From Syntrophaceae bacterium UBA7544 (GTDB lineage Bacteria > Desulfobacterota > Syntrophia > Syntrophales > Smithellaceae), in NCBI GenBank assembly GCA_002479215.1, contig DLME01000150.1:1-23354 (forward strand): a DNA stretch of 23,354 nt. Reading direction: 5' to 3'. Positions within the stretch are counted from its first letter, which is position 1. The number at the start of each line of letters is the position of its first letter. Shown here piece after piece: positions 1-7,957 of this stretch. The notes beneath the pieces were generated by a model. It was given only the letters and a program-made list of their open reading frames with translations. It had not been told where the DNA came from and ran no database searches. The translations under genes were made by a program, and so were the position numbers.

Positions 1-2
1 TA

Positions 3-578
3 TTGTTTGGCAAACAAGAAGGCAAATTTATATTGGATAAAAACGGTCTATGGCTCAGCTGGCTAAACAGGGAGAAGAAAATTATCACCTCTGGTAAACC
101 AATCTTTATTAATAAGGATTTTACATATAATCCTTTTAACTATGATAAGAAATTAACCGATGAAGTATTTACCCAAATCGAAGAGATGATCGCATTATCA
201 AAAAAAAATAAAATTTCCTTGATCTTCTTTTTTAATCCTATTAACAGCCAAGGATATTTAAACTGTGCGTTGGGTCTTATTCCCATCAAAGAAAGGCTCG
301 CTTCAATCACGGACTTTTATGATTTCAGTGGTTTCAATTCCGTAACAACCAATAATCTAAACTATTACGAGGATGGTCATTATCGATACTTAGTCGGTGA
401 CACTATTATCAGGAGAATATTTGGCTGCAGCAGTGTCGTCAATGTCCCTAAAGACTTCGGTGTTTTAGTTACTAAAAATAATGTTGAAAGCCATATAAAT
501 AAACAAAAACTGGAAATGGAAAAATATAAGGTGCGATTCGCCAAAAATAAAAATACATTAACAAGCATTAAGTTTTGA
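3..578 (+). CDS. SGNH-hydrolase-like protein, C-terminal part (5' end outside the window)
   Basis: The reading frame is open to the window edge, so this is the last ~191 residues of a longer protein and the TTG at position 3 is not a trusted start. A hydrophobic beta-strand-like stretch (SLIFFFNPIN, about residues 73-82) is followed by YYEDGHYRYLVGDTIIRRIF (about 121-140). The D-x-H pair (DGH) resembles the C-terminal Asp-His block of SGNH/GDSL-type enzymes, such as the O-acetylation-linked proteins common in polysaccharide clusters. The tail is lysine-rich. The N-terminal GDS block would lie upstream, so the catalytic Ser cannot be checked. The gene ends 11 bp inside the 3' end of the opposing pseudogene. 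A role in surface-polysaccharide modification is inferred from neighbouring methyltransferases and an acyltransferase. The family call is tentative. Confidence 0.5.
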   Translation: MFGKQEGKFILDKNGLWLSWLNREKKIITSGKPIFINKDFTYNPFNYDKKLTDEVFTQIEEMIALSKKNKISLIFFFNPINSQGYLNCALGLIPIKERLASITDFYDFSGFNSVTTNNLNYYEDGHYRYLVGDTIIRRIFGCSSVVNVPKDFGVLVTKNNVESHINKQKLEMEKYKVRFAKNKNTLTSIKF

Positions 579-1682
579 TAAGGCGGTTTCGGAAGTAATG
601 CTCGATTTTGGCCGGGTCTTTTAAACCGATAAGACGTAAATGCGATTTTAACACCCGTAGGGTGTTCTTCCTTACGCCATCAGGACCATGTGTGGGATCA
701 TTCCAGTCAACTAGACTTAATTTATTTCCTTGCAAAATCATATTGTTTACAGTCCAGTCGTTATGTGTTTCATCCACAATATTTTTAAGCGCTTTCTTGA
801 TTTGTTTTCTGGGTGGATAAGCGCCGTTATACATTAAGAAAGTCATTAAATTAATGCCGGTTTTCCAATTGGTGACCTGTAAAGCAGAAGCGTGCGGCGG
901 TCTTTTTATAATCTTTTTTGCTTCGTAGTCGCTGGCAATTGAGATATGGTCAAGGTCTTCTTTTGGAGTAAGCCATTGCTTTTTGACAAGCTTTTTCTTC
1001 TCTGTTTCGAAAAGGTACATTGTGGCCATTTTAGCGGAGGTGTGTCGGGGAACTTCCCCCAGGATTTTTGCATTTCTGGAAACCAAATATTCTTCAATTG
1101 ATTTTCTTAACGTATTTTCCTCCTTGCCGGCGATATCTTCCTGTGGCGAGGTTTCGATAATAATGTTGTCTCCCATTGCTAAAATCGCGTCGGCGCCTTC
1201 TTTCCAGCGCGGGCCAAACCAGTGGATGATATTCAAGGCTAAAACGACACTAAAACTTTCACATTCACTCAGCTTACTCAAGTCTGCCAGAATGACCTGT
1301 TTATTGAGCAAAATAATGTTCTCGAGAGACGTATTAGCCTTGCAAAGGTCGAGCAATTGCCGGCCCACTTTCGGGTACGACGGATTATTTCCCTCGATCA
1401 TTACGCAGACGCAGTCATAGTCATGCGCCGCTCTAAATGAGTAGTACCCCTAGCTTGCGCCGATATCGAGCATGGTAAAAGGGTAATTGTAACGGTTCAA
1501 AACCTGCTGGATAATTTGATAGCGCAGCTCCGATTCAGGATGACTGCCGCTGGCTCTTTTGACAACTTTATTGTTGATGATAATATCTTGATACTGTTCG
1601 TAACCGTATTTCGTAATATCAATAAAATTCTGTTTTTTTTGTTAAACACATCAAAATATACTTTTAATTTAGAAAATATCAA
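568..1682 (-). pseudogene. Broken SAM methyltransferase with kinase-like C-terminal domain
   Basis: One protein can be read across two lesions. From TTG at 1682 (GGAG about 5 nt upstream) the frame runs to an A8 run on the minus strand (1633-1640); one extra A would join it to the next frame (IDITKYGYEQYQ). That frame continues through HPESELRYQ and the SAM-binding motif LDIGAS, meets an in-frame TAG at 1450-1452, and resumes as GYYSFRAAHDYD to the end at 568. The family usually has a sense codon here (for example LDIGASQGYF), and CAG to TAG is the simplest explanation. The middle (NIIHWFGPRW, IIIETSPQED) fits a methyltransferase. The C-terminal part carries HNDWTVNN followed by LSLVDWNDP, which resembles the H-x-D-x4-N catalytic loop and metal-binding Asp of kinase-like phosphotransferases. 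The intact downstream piece is 277 residues. Probably a former polysaccharide methyl/phospho-transferase. Confidence 0.7.
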
Positions 1683-1775
1683 GTCGGCTCCAATCTATTC
1701 ACTTTTTCATAAATTCTATAATATTTTTCAAAATAGTACCGTTCTTTCTTGGATTATTTTGCACTACGACGGAGT

Positions 1776-1800
1776 TTTTTGTGCACATTGTGCACAAAAA
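1776..1800 (-). terminator. Rho-independent terminator after the 1848-2561 methyltransferase
   Basis: Perfect 11-bp inverted repeat: TTTTTGTGCAC, a 3-nt loop ATT, then GTGCACAAAAA. On the minus strand the stem ends in a T run, and it lies 47 nt after the stop of the methyltransferase. The symmetry means it could also act on the plus strand. Confidence 0.8.
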
Positions 1801-1847
1801 CGGCACAGCACTAATCAAATATTTTATCGGCATTTTACCGCAAGAGC

Positions 1848-2561
1848 TTATCTTATTTTTTTGGCGGTAATTATTAATCCGTTTCCTCCCATAAGTATTT
1901 TCCAGGAGTTGGATTCATCAAGCCAGTACTTCTTTCTTCCCCTTTTTCCTTTGATCAAAGTAAAAATACTTATAACGAGAGCAATCGGTGCAAGGAAAAG
2001 TTGATTGTACTTTATTTTTTCACTGGTAATTGTTTCTATTTCCAGCCCGGCGTATTGCAGGGCCATTTTTAAAAGCGCGTAGACAGGCCGGTTGATATGG
2101 CCGTTATTCTTCCCTCTTTTTTCTACATACGGTTCCACCGGCTCCAGCACGCCGTAAAAAATATTGCGCATTCTGGATTCGATGTTGGAATAATTGGGGT
2201 AACTTAAAGTAAATAAGCCTCCCTTTTTTAAAACTCGGCTGAATTCCCGGAAAGAATGATACATGTTTTCCGCGTGTTCCGGTCCGTCTATGCAAAACGC
2301 ATAATCAAAAGAACCGTCGTCAAAAGGGAATCTGCCGTCCATATCGGCCTTGACAATAGGAATTTCCGGATTGCGGAACAAATCAATGCCGATATCCGCC
2401 GCCATCACGCCAAATCCCTCATTGTGCAGCATCCACGACAATCTGCCTGTGCCGGCGGGCAAATCCAAAACTTTTCCCTTGGGCTTATTTCTCATCATCT
2501 CCACAATCTTGAAATGAATTTCATTGAGTGAAGCAATTTGAAATTCCCGTCCATGAATCAT
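1848..2561 (-). CDS. Class I SAM-dependent methyltransferase (Methyltransf_11 type)
   Basis: About 237 residues. The SAM-binding motif I is VLDLPAGTGRLSWML (about residues 31-45), followed by the acidic strand-2 end (VMAADIG), then FPFDDGSFDYAFCID and EFSRVLKKGGLFTLSYPN, the typical motif II/III layout of methyltransferase family 11. Near the C-terminus a hydrophobic segment (LFLAPIALVISIFTLI) followed by KGKRGRKK suggests membrane association, as in polysaccharide- or lipid-modifying methyltransferases. Start: AGGAG (minus strand of 2573-2577) lies 11 nt before ATG 2561 and 8 nt before an in-frame TTG at 2564, so either is possible. A hairpin terminator follows. The last 27 codons have a diverged duplicate at 3977-4063. 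The substrate is unknown; a surface glycan is inferred from context. Confidence 0.85.
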   Translation of the reverse strand: MIHGREFQIASLNEIHFKIVEMMRNKPKGKVLDLPAGTGRLSWMLHNEGFGVMAADIGIDLFRNPEIPIVKADMDGRFPFDDGSFDYAFCIDGPEHAENMYHSFREFSRVLKKGGLFTLSYPNYSNIESRMRNIFYGVLEPVEPYVEKRGKNNGHINRPVYALLKMALQYAGLEIETITSEKIKYNQLFLAPIALVISIFTLIKGKRGRKKYWLDESNSWKILMGGNGLIITAKKIR

Positions 2562-2644
2562 CAATGTTTTTTCTCCTAATGATTAGATTTTTGCCATGCT
2601 TGATTAAATTGTAATAACGGTGCGGAAATAGTAATAAATCCTGG

Positions 2645-2665
2645 ATTCCGTGTCAAGCACGGAAT
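2645..2665. repeat. REP-like hairpin (ATTCCGTG-5-CACGGAAT)
   Basis: An 8-bp perfect inverted repeat with loop TCAAG, embedded in GGATTCCGTGTCAAGCACGG. This looks like the short intergenic palindromes related to GGATTCC...GGAATGAC that are scattered through many bacterial genomes. It lies in the gene-poor gap between the methyltransferase and the acyltransferase. Confidence 0.5.
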
Positions 2666-2841
2666 GACCCTGTTGATGACCAAGTATCCACTGATGCCCC
2701 ATAGCTTGCTGCTAAATGAGTTTCCAAAACATGCTTTGGGGGTTCATACCCGTGATTGAAATATTTTCCGTAAAATCTATCCCACTTTCCAAAATGGTAG
2801 CACTCTGATTCAACATGTGCTACCAATATAGAAAATAGCAC
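2653..2841 (-). other. Possible gene fragment, 62 codons, unrecognised
   Basis: The minus strand is open from a GTG at 2841. Its composition looks protein-like (HFGKWDRFYGKYFNHGYEPP, then KHVLETHLAASYGAS), rich in aromatic and charged residues. The last ~13 codons run through the REP-like hairpin, which suggests an older frame truncated by the repeat. There is no good ribosome-binding site and no family is recognised. It may be the remnant of an accessory gene or chance. The rest of the 2562-2916 gap shows only the acyltransferase leader. Confidence 0.2.
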
Positions 2842-2916
2842 CTAATCGAAGTTATTTTATGTGAAGTGCTATTAGATTCACTGATAAATTTAAATTTCTA
2901 ATCTGGGGAAGTACTT

Positions 2917-3921
2917 ATGGGTGATCAATCAAGAAATGCAGGGATTGATATTATCAAAGCCATCTGCATTGTTCTTGTTTTAATTTGGCATCTCCAGCCA
3001 ATATCAGGAGGAATGTTGCCGTATAACAATTACGCCGCCTTTTTGGGCAGAGAAGCCATCAGACTTTTTTATCATAATATAACTCTCTTGGCAGTGCCTA
3101 CATTTATACTTGTTTCCCTTTATCTCTTTATTAATAAGGCATCCCATATTGAAAATTATTGGAAGAAGCGGTCAATAAGGTTGATCCAGATTTTTTTGTT
3201 TTGGGTTTGCATCCAATTCATTGTTTATTTACTTTTGGGGGGCAAACTTCCTCTTCCTTTAAATACCATTATTCCCGGAGGAGGACCTGAGCTTTCCTAT
3301 GTCGGTGCTTCCGTTTTCTATTTTCTTTTTATATTAATTTTATGCACAATGTGGACTTTTCTGTTTCTTAAACTTGCGGAAAAAATTAAATTGATCCTGT
3401 CCATTGTCATAATCGCCTTATCCTGTCTGCATTTTGCCCTCTCGTCATTATACGGACTGGGCATTGACACTATGGCTATGGAGAATTATTATATTTATAT
3501 TCCCGTTGCATATTATCTACAGAATTACAAAGATAAATTTATTCAATACCGTATTTGTTTTTTCATCGGATTTTTCCTGAGCGTTTATGCTGAATTGACT
3601 TTTAGCAATATTATGTCGGCTTATGGAAGATTGTCCATCTTTTTTGGAGTATTATCTCTTGTTTCACTATTTATTACCGGCCGGTTTACCACAAATCACC
3701 CGATAGAATTCTTGGCCAAATATTCCCTGGGAATTTTTGCCTTACATAAGTATTTTCAGTACTTATCTAATAGCCTGTATGAGATTTTTAAGCACCAAGG
3801 GGGAATAATATCCATCGGGCCCTCGGCTGAGAGAATGCTGCAATTTATAGTTACTGTTGCCTTAACCTGCATTGTCGCATATTTATTGGGAAAGACGAAA
3901 TTGCGAATCTATGTTTCATGA
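2917..3921 (+). CDS. Acyltransferase-3 family integral membrane protein
   Basis: 334 residues, nearly all hydrophobic helices (about ten). The opening block NAGIDIIKAICIVLVLIWHL is the hallmark start of the acyltransferase-3 family (OafA/NodX-like), including the conserved His of WHLQ (about residue 25) that is implicated in acyl transfer. A later block (AKYSLGIFALHKYF, about residue 270) matches the conserved C-terminal helix of the family. Such proteins usually acetylate sugars of O-antigen or exopolysaccharide in the inner membrane. GGGGAAG lies 5 nt before the ATG. It is on the opposite strand to its neighbours and stands between an intact methyltransferase and a residual copy of that gene's 3' end. 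Exact substrate unknown. Confidence 0.85.
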   Translation: MGDQSRNAGIDIIKAICIVLVLIWHLQPISGGMLPYNNYAAFLGREAIRLFYHNITLLAVPTFILVSLYLFINKASHIENYWKKRSIRLIQIFLFWVCIQFIVYLLLGGKLPLPLNTIIPGGGPELSYVGASVFYFLFILILCTMWTFLFLKLAEKIKLILSIVIIALSCLHFALSSLYGLGIDTMAMENYYIYIPVAYYLQNYKDKFIQYRICFFIGFFLSVYAELTFSNIMSAYGRLSIFFGVLSLVSLFITGRFTTNHPIEFLAKYSLGIFALHKYFQYLSNSLYEIFKHQGGIISIGPSAERMLQFIVTVALTCIVAYLLGKTKLRIYVS

Positions 3922-3976
3922 ATATGTTTGGCTTACATATTGTCCATCAATTATCTCAGAAACACGTTAATCACAT

Positions 3977-4063
3977 TTATCTTACTTTTCTGGCGCTGAT
4001 AATTAAGCCGTTTCCTCCCATAAGAATTTTCCAGGAATTGGATTTATCAAACCGGTAGTTCAT
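3977..4063 (-). pseudogene. Residual duplicate of the 3' end of the methyltransferase gene
   Basis: Minus-strand translation gives FDKSNSWKILMGGNGLIISA then RKVR and a stop. This lines up with LDESNSWKILMGGNGLIITA then KKIR at the end of the gene at 1848-2561, and the DNA is also clearly alike (for example GTTTCCTCCCATAAG). Only about 25 codons survive; upstream the homology stops at about 4063, right beside the end of apgM at 4074. It marks either a deleted tandem paralogue or a recombination scar. Confidence 0.75.
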
Positions 4064-4073
4064 TCGGGAACAG

Positions 4074-5282
4074 TTACGCACCGAATTTTTGCAGTTTTCC
4101 CGCGTGCGCCAGCGCGACACCCATGAGATATTTCATGGGCATTCGACCCAATCCGCCGGTAAGGCAAGCGCTCTCACCAAAGCTTACAGCTCCGTCTGGG
4201 CGGCAGGTTTTTGCGGAAAGCAAAACCGGAACGGGATGAAAACTGTGGCCAGCCATGGCGGCAGGCGTGGAATGATCACCGGTGACCACAAGAACATCGG
4301 GATTTAAAGCGCAAATTTCGGGAAGGAGAGAATCAACTTTTTCAATGGCCTTGACTTTTTCGGCGAAATTGCCGTCCTCTCCGCGGGAATCGGTTGCCTT
4401 AACGTGAACAAAGAAGAAATCGAAAGAACGCCAATTGGACGAAAGAGCTTGAATTTCCTCTTCGATTGTCGTTGTCTCTTGTGGCAGAGTCATTCCCAGC
4501 AACCGCGCGATTCCCTTATACATGGGATAGCTTGCCACCGCCAGTGGATTCAACCCAAAACGCCCGGCCATAGAGGGGAAAGTCCGGTAGCGGGCATAGC
4601 CTCGCAGAAGCATTATGTTCGCCTTTTCTTCCTGGGAAAGCACATCTCTGATTTTATCCGATAGCTCCCGGACGGCTGCCGCTGTATTTTCAGCTGCGGG
4701 AATCAATGCTTGTGCCTCAAGAGGCGGCTGGCCTGTTTTCTGAGGATCGGTTTCGCTTATTTGCTCCGACAAATTGCCGCCACGTAAAACCACTAAAGCT
4801 CGATGTTCCTTCTCCGTTACAAAAAAGACTTCTTTTGCCTTCTGCAAATGAACGTTGGCTTTAAGTTTAATGCATAAAAGCTTGTTTTTCTCCGTGTCCA
4901 AACGGCCAGCCCTTCTGTCGGCAATGTGGCCGAATTTATCTAGGGTGGCAAAATTGGCGCGCATATAGAGATCGTCCGGGGACAGGGGAAAATCAAGGCC
5001 CGCCGCGGAAAGCAGACCGCGGCCGACGTTATATTTTAAAGGATCATAGCCAAAAAGAGCAAAATGAGCCGGTCCGCTGCCGGGTGTTATGCCATAGCCG
5101 ACGGGATCAAGAAGTCCGCAGATGCCGCCTGCGGCAAGGTGATCCAAATTGGGCGTGGCTGCAGTCTCCAGTTCCGTTTTTGTGCCGCCTTCCTGCGGCA
5201 GGCCGCCCAACCCGTCCATAATCAAAAAAATTATTTTTTTGTCGTTCTTGACAACTAACTGCTCGATTAATTCTAAATCCAT
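4074..5282 (-). CDS. apgM: Cofactor-independent phosphoglycerate mutase, archaeal type
   Basis: 402 residues, the usual length of the archaeal-type 2,3-bisphosphoglycerate-independent mutase (alkaline phosphatase superfamily), which interconverts 3- and 2-phosphoglycerate in the cytoplasm. Visible motifs are the metal-binding FLIMDGLGGLP (Asp23), PNLDHLAAGGICGLLDP, the active-site TPGSGPAHFALFGYDP (Ser69), VGRGLL, FFFVHVKATDSRGEDG and VVTGDHSTP with GHSFHPVP, the last two giving the metal-binding Asp and His residues. AAAGGGG precedes the ATG by about 5 nt. It is the last gene of a same-strand run behind ech (126-bp gap holding repeats). With pyruvate oxidoreductase in the same window it fits a gluconeogenic route from acetyl-CoA. 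The 3' side abuts the AT-rich accessory region. Confidence 0.93.
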   Translation of the reverse strand: MDLELIEQLVVKNDKKIIFLIMDGLGGLPQEGGTKTELETAATPNLDHLAAGGICGLLDPVGYGITPGSGPAHFALFGYDPLKYNVGRGLLSAAGLDFPLSPDDLYMRANFATLDKFGHIADRRAGRLDTEKNKLLCIKLKANVHLQKAKEVFFVTEKEHRALVVLRGGNLSEQISETDPQKTGQPPLEAQALIPAAENTAAAVRELSDKIRDVLSQEEKANIMLLRGYARYRTFPSMAGRFGLNPLAVASYPMYKGIARLLGMTLPQETTTIEEEIQALSSNWRSFDFFFVHVKATDSRGEDGNFAEKVKAIEKVDSLLPEICALNPDVLVVTGDHSTPAAMAGHSFHPVPVLLSAKTCRPDGAVSFGESACLTGGLGRMPMKYLMGVALAHAGKLQKFGA

Positions 5283-5359
5283 AAAAACCCCTTTAGCCTA
5301 ATAGCCTCTTGTGACCATTAGGGTTATCAGACTATCCACCTTAATTGATGTTACGCATC

Positions 5360-5418
5360 CCCCGTAGGCGGGTTGGTGAGCCTGCCGAACCACGCTTCAG
5401 TCTTCAGCCTATCTACCT
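5360..5418. repeat. Intergenic repeat: GGTT...GAACC imperfect palindrome plus CTTCAG tract
   Basis: GGTTGGTGAGCCTGCCGAAC is an imperfect palindrome of the kind found as dispersed intergenic repeats. It is followed by CTTCAGTCTTCAGCCTATC plus TACCT (5395-5418), which matches the tract at 10278-10301 at 22 of 24 positions in the same orientation. The tract overlaps the last codons and stop of ech. Confidence 0.5.
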
Positions 5419-6191
5419 TTAAAATTCGGTTTTCTTTTTTCTAAAAACGCCTTCATGCCCTCCTTTTGATCTTCGGTGGCAAAACATTGCGCGATGCATC
5501 CTATTTCCAGCAAGCTGGCGTTATCCAGCGACATATCGAAGCCGTAATTAATGGAATTTTTAGCCATCTTTAAGGCGAAAGAAGGAAGCGCCGCCAGTTT
5601 CTTGGCGAATTTTTTGGTTTCTTCCAAAAGCTTATCCGCAGGAAGAACTTTGTTGACCAGGCCGATTTCATAAGCCCTCTGGGCGTTAATTTGCACTCCG
5701 CCTAGAATCATTTCTTTGGCTATTCCCATTCCGACCAGACGCGGGAGACGCTGGGTGCCTCCCCAGCCGGGGATAACACCGATTAAAATTTCCGGCTGAC
5801 CGAAAACGGCGTTTTCCGAAGCAAATCTAATGTCGCATGCCAGCGCTATTTCAGTGCCGCCACCCAAAGCAAAGCCGTTGACTGCGGCAATCGATAGTTT
5901 CGGCATAGTTTCTATCATCCGCAAGGTGCGATGACCCAATTCCATCAATTGGAGAATTTCCACTGATGTGGAATTTTGCATCTGCGCAATATCAGCTCCG
6001 GCCACGAAAGCCTTGTCTCCGGCTCCGGTTAAAATTAAAGCCTTTACGCTGCCATCCCCAGCGCAGATTGTTATCGCGTCATAAATTTCCCCCAGCACTT
6101 CGGAATTCATGGCATTTAAAACTTTAGGCCGGTTGAAGGTGATTGTCGCGATTTCTTCTTCCCTAGTCAAAAGAATGCTTTTGTATTCCAT
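5409..6191 (-). CDS. Enoyl-CoA hydratase (crotonase family)
   Basis: 260 residues, standard crotonase length. It adds water to trans-2-enoyl-CoA to give 3-hydroxyacyl-CoA in beta-oxidation. The oxyanion-hole block GADIA (about 65-69), the signature AVNGFALGGGTEIALACDI with catalytic Glu114, and FGQPEILIGVIPGWGGTQRL with the second catalytic Glu134 are all present, so true hydratase chemistry is expected rather than a Glu-deficient side branch. A short-chain (crotonyl-CoA) preference is plausible but not proven. AAGGAAA lies ahead of the ATG; the gene starts 4 nt after the fadD stop, so the two are almost certainly co-transcribed. The last codons lie inside a dispersed repeat. Confidence 0.92.
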   Translation of the reverse strand: MEYKSILLTREEEIATITFNRPKVLNAMNSEVLGEIYDAITICAGDGSVKALILTGAGDKAFVAGADIAQMQNSTSVEILQLMELGHRTLRMIETMPKLSIAAVNGFALGGGTEIALACDIRFASENAVFGQPEILIGVIPGWGGTQRLPRLVGMGIAKEMILGGVQINAQRAYEIGLVNKVLPADKLLEETKKFAKKLAALPSFALKMAKNSINYGFDMSLDNASLLEIGCIAQCFATEDQKEGMKAFLEKRKPNFKGR

Positions 6192-6195
6192 TTCT

Positions 6196-7890
6196 TTATT
6201 TCCTTTTCTTTAATTCCTCCGCCCGCAATTCTTTGCGTAATATTTTCCCGACATTGGTTTTGGGCAGTTCCTGGCGAAATTCAATTTCCGTGGGCAGCTT
6301 ATAAACGGCAAGGCTACCCTTCGCAAATTCGATCAATTCTTTAGCCGTGGCGGTTTGTCCCTCTTTCAGAACGACAAAGACTTTAATATTTTCGCCTCGC
6401 TTGGGATCGGGGATGCCAATGGCGCAAGCCTCCAGTACTTTGGGGTGCATATAAAAAACTTCATCAATGTCACGCGGATAAACGTTATAGCCGCCGGTAA
6501 TAATCATGTCTTTCTTCCGGTCGACAATATAAAAATATCCGTCTTTATCCATTGTCGCGATGTCGCCGGTATAAATCCAGCCATCCCGCAGCATATTGGC
6601 TGTTTCCGACGGCTTGTCTTTATATCCTTTCATCACCTGCGGTCCCTTAATAATCAACTCGCCGCGTTCGCCGATGGGCATATCTTTTTTGCCTTCTTCC
6701 AGATCCACTATCCGGCATAAAGTATCCGAAATGGGAAGTCCCACAGAGCCGACTTTACGGGCGCCGTCGGCAAAGGGATTGTTATGTGTAACCGGTGTAG
6801 TTTCCGTCAAGCCAAAGCCTTCTATAATAACGCCTCCGGTAATTTTCTCAAAATTATTAATTACTTCCACTGGCAGCGGCGCACTGCCGGAAAAAGCGCC
6901 CTTAATAAAACTTATATCTGTTTTTTTCAAGGCCGGAAGGTTTAAAAGGCCGATATACATGGTGGGAACCAGTGCTATGACAGTAGGCTTGAAATTTTTA
7001 ATGGCTTCCAACAGAGCATCCGGTTGCGGTTTGGGAACCAATATTTGCGGCCAACCCATGAAGATGGAGAAATTCATTCCGCAGGACATGCCGAAAACAT
7101 GGAAAATAGGCAACGCCCCCAACGCTCTTTCCTCGCCTTTTTTAAAAGTGGGGAACCAAGCGGAAAGTTGTTGCACCTGTTTGCTTAAATTGGAGTGAGT
7201 CAATTCCACGCCTTTGGAAACACCGGTTGTCCCGCCAGTATATTGATACATCGCTACATCAGCGAAGGAAAGTTTAACTTGCGGAGGATTAGCCGGGTAT
7301 TTAGCTATTAATTCTTTCCAGCGGTAAACGTCGGGCGCCGCTTTTACATCGGCGGCCAGCATTTTCTTTTTGGCCACCAGTGGAAATAAAAGGCTTTTAG
7401 GGAAGGGCAAGTAATCGCCGATGGAGGTAATAACTATTTGTTTGATGCGCGTGCGGGGACGCAGATCAATCATGCGATTTCCCAGAAGATCGATAGTAAT
7501 TAATACCTTAGCGCCGGAATCGTTAAATTGATATTCCAGTTCCCGGTCGGAATAAAGAGGATTGTTCATTACCGTGATCGCGCCTATTTTTAAAATGGCG
7601 AAATAAGCCGCCACACAGGGAATCATGTTGGGCAGTAAAATGGCCACGGCATCGCCTTTCTTGACGCCAAAATCAGTCAGGCAAGTGGCAAATTTATCCA
7701 CCATTTCCTTGAGTTGCGTAAAATTGAGTTTATAGCCTTGGAAAATTAAAGCATCATTTTTTGGAAATTGAGCCGCTGTCCGCTCCAGAATATCGGGCAT
7801 ACAAATTTCTTCGTACTTGATATGTTCCGGCACGCCTTTCTGATAAGACTTAAGCCACGGTTTATCCTGATAACCTATGTTTGTAGCCAT
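6196..7890 (-). CDS. fadD: Long-chain-fatty-acid--CoA ligase (AMP-forming)
   Basis: 564 residues, the usual length for FadD-type ligases of the ANL superfamily, which adenylate a fatty acid with ATP and pass it to CoA. Visible motifs are the P-loop YTGGTTGVSKGVELTH (from about residue 217), the GFGLTETTP motif, YTGDIATMDKDGYFYIVDRK with DMIITGGYNVYP (the fatty-acyl-CoA synthetase signature), and the C-terminal catalytic-lysine block PKTNVGKILRKELR. GAAAGGATGG precedes the ATG. It leads a fadD-ech unit, and a perfect palindrome overlapping a candidate -10 lies about 45 nt upstream, suggesting ligand-controlled repression. Chain-length preference cannot be read from sequence; branched or aromatic acids remain possible. 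Confidence 0.9.
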   Translation of the reverse strand: MATNIGYQDKPWLKSYQKGVPEHIKYEEICMPDILERTAAQFPKNDALIFQGYKLNFTQLKEMVDKFATCLTDFGVKKGDAVAILLPNMIPCVAAYFAILKIGAITVMNNPLYSDRELEYQFNDSGAKVLITIDLLGNRMIDLRPRTRIKQIVITSIGDYLPFPKSLLFPLVAKKKMLAADVKAAPDVYRWKELIAKYPANPPQVKLSFADVAMYQYTGGTTGVSKGVELTHSNLSKQVQQLSAWFPTFKKGEERALGALPIFHVFGMSCGMNFSIFMGWPQILVPKPQPDALLEAIKNFKPTVIALVPTMYIGLLNLPALKKTDISFIKGAFSGSAPLPVEVINNFEKITGGVIIEGFGLTETTPVTHNNPFADGARKVGSVGLPISDTLCRIVDLEEGKKDMPIGERGELIIKGPQVMKGYKDKPSETANMLRDGWIYTGDIATMDKDGYFYIVDRKKDMIITGGYNVYPRDIDEVFYMHPKVLEACAIGIPDPKRGENIKVFVVLKEGQTATAKELIEFAKGSLAVYKLPTEIEFRQELPKTNVGKILRKELRAEELKKRK

Positions 7891-7934
7891 AAATTTATTA
7901 CCATCCTTTCTTGATTTCTTATCATCTAAACAGA

Positions 7935-7957
7935 GTTAGCATATATACTATGCTAAC
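7935..7957 (-). promoter_or_regulatory. Operator-like palindrome upstream of fadD
   Basis: Perfect 9-bp arms GTTAGCATA and TATGCTAAC around a 5-bp spacer. It lies 45 nt before the fadD ATG and covers a candidate -10 (TAGTAT on the minus strand, 7945-7950). Size and position fit a dimeric repressor site of the TetR/FadR kind; no regulator gene is in the window. Confidence 0.6.

Noticed and set aside
1450..1452. Stop-codon recoding (pyrrolysine or amber suppression) of the methyltransferase
   Set aside because: The gene also carries a frameshift, the residue is not a known pyrrolysine site, and other genes here use TAG as normal stops (for example ech and porA).
1516..2004. Plus-strand open frame across the methyltransferase terminator
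   Set aside because: It covers the hairpin, the 3' end of the real methyltransferase and the broken gene's start on the other strand; the translation has no domain features.
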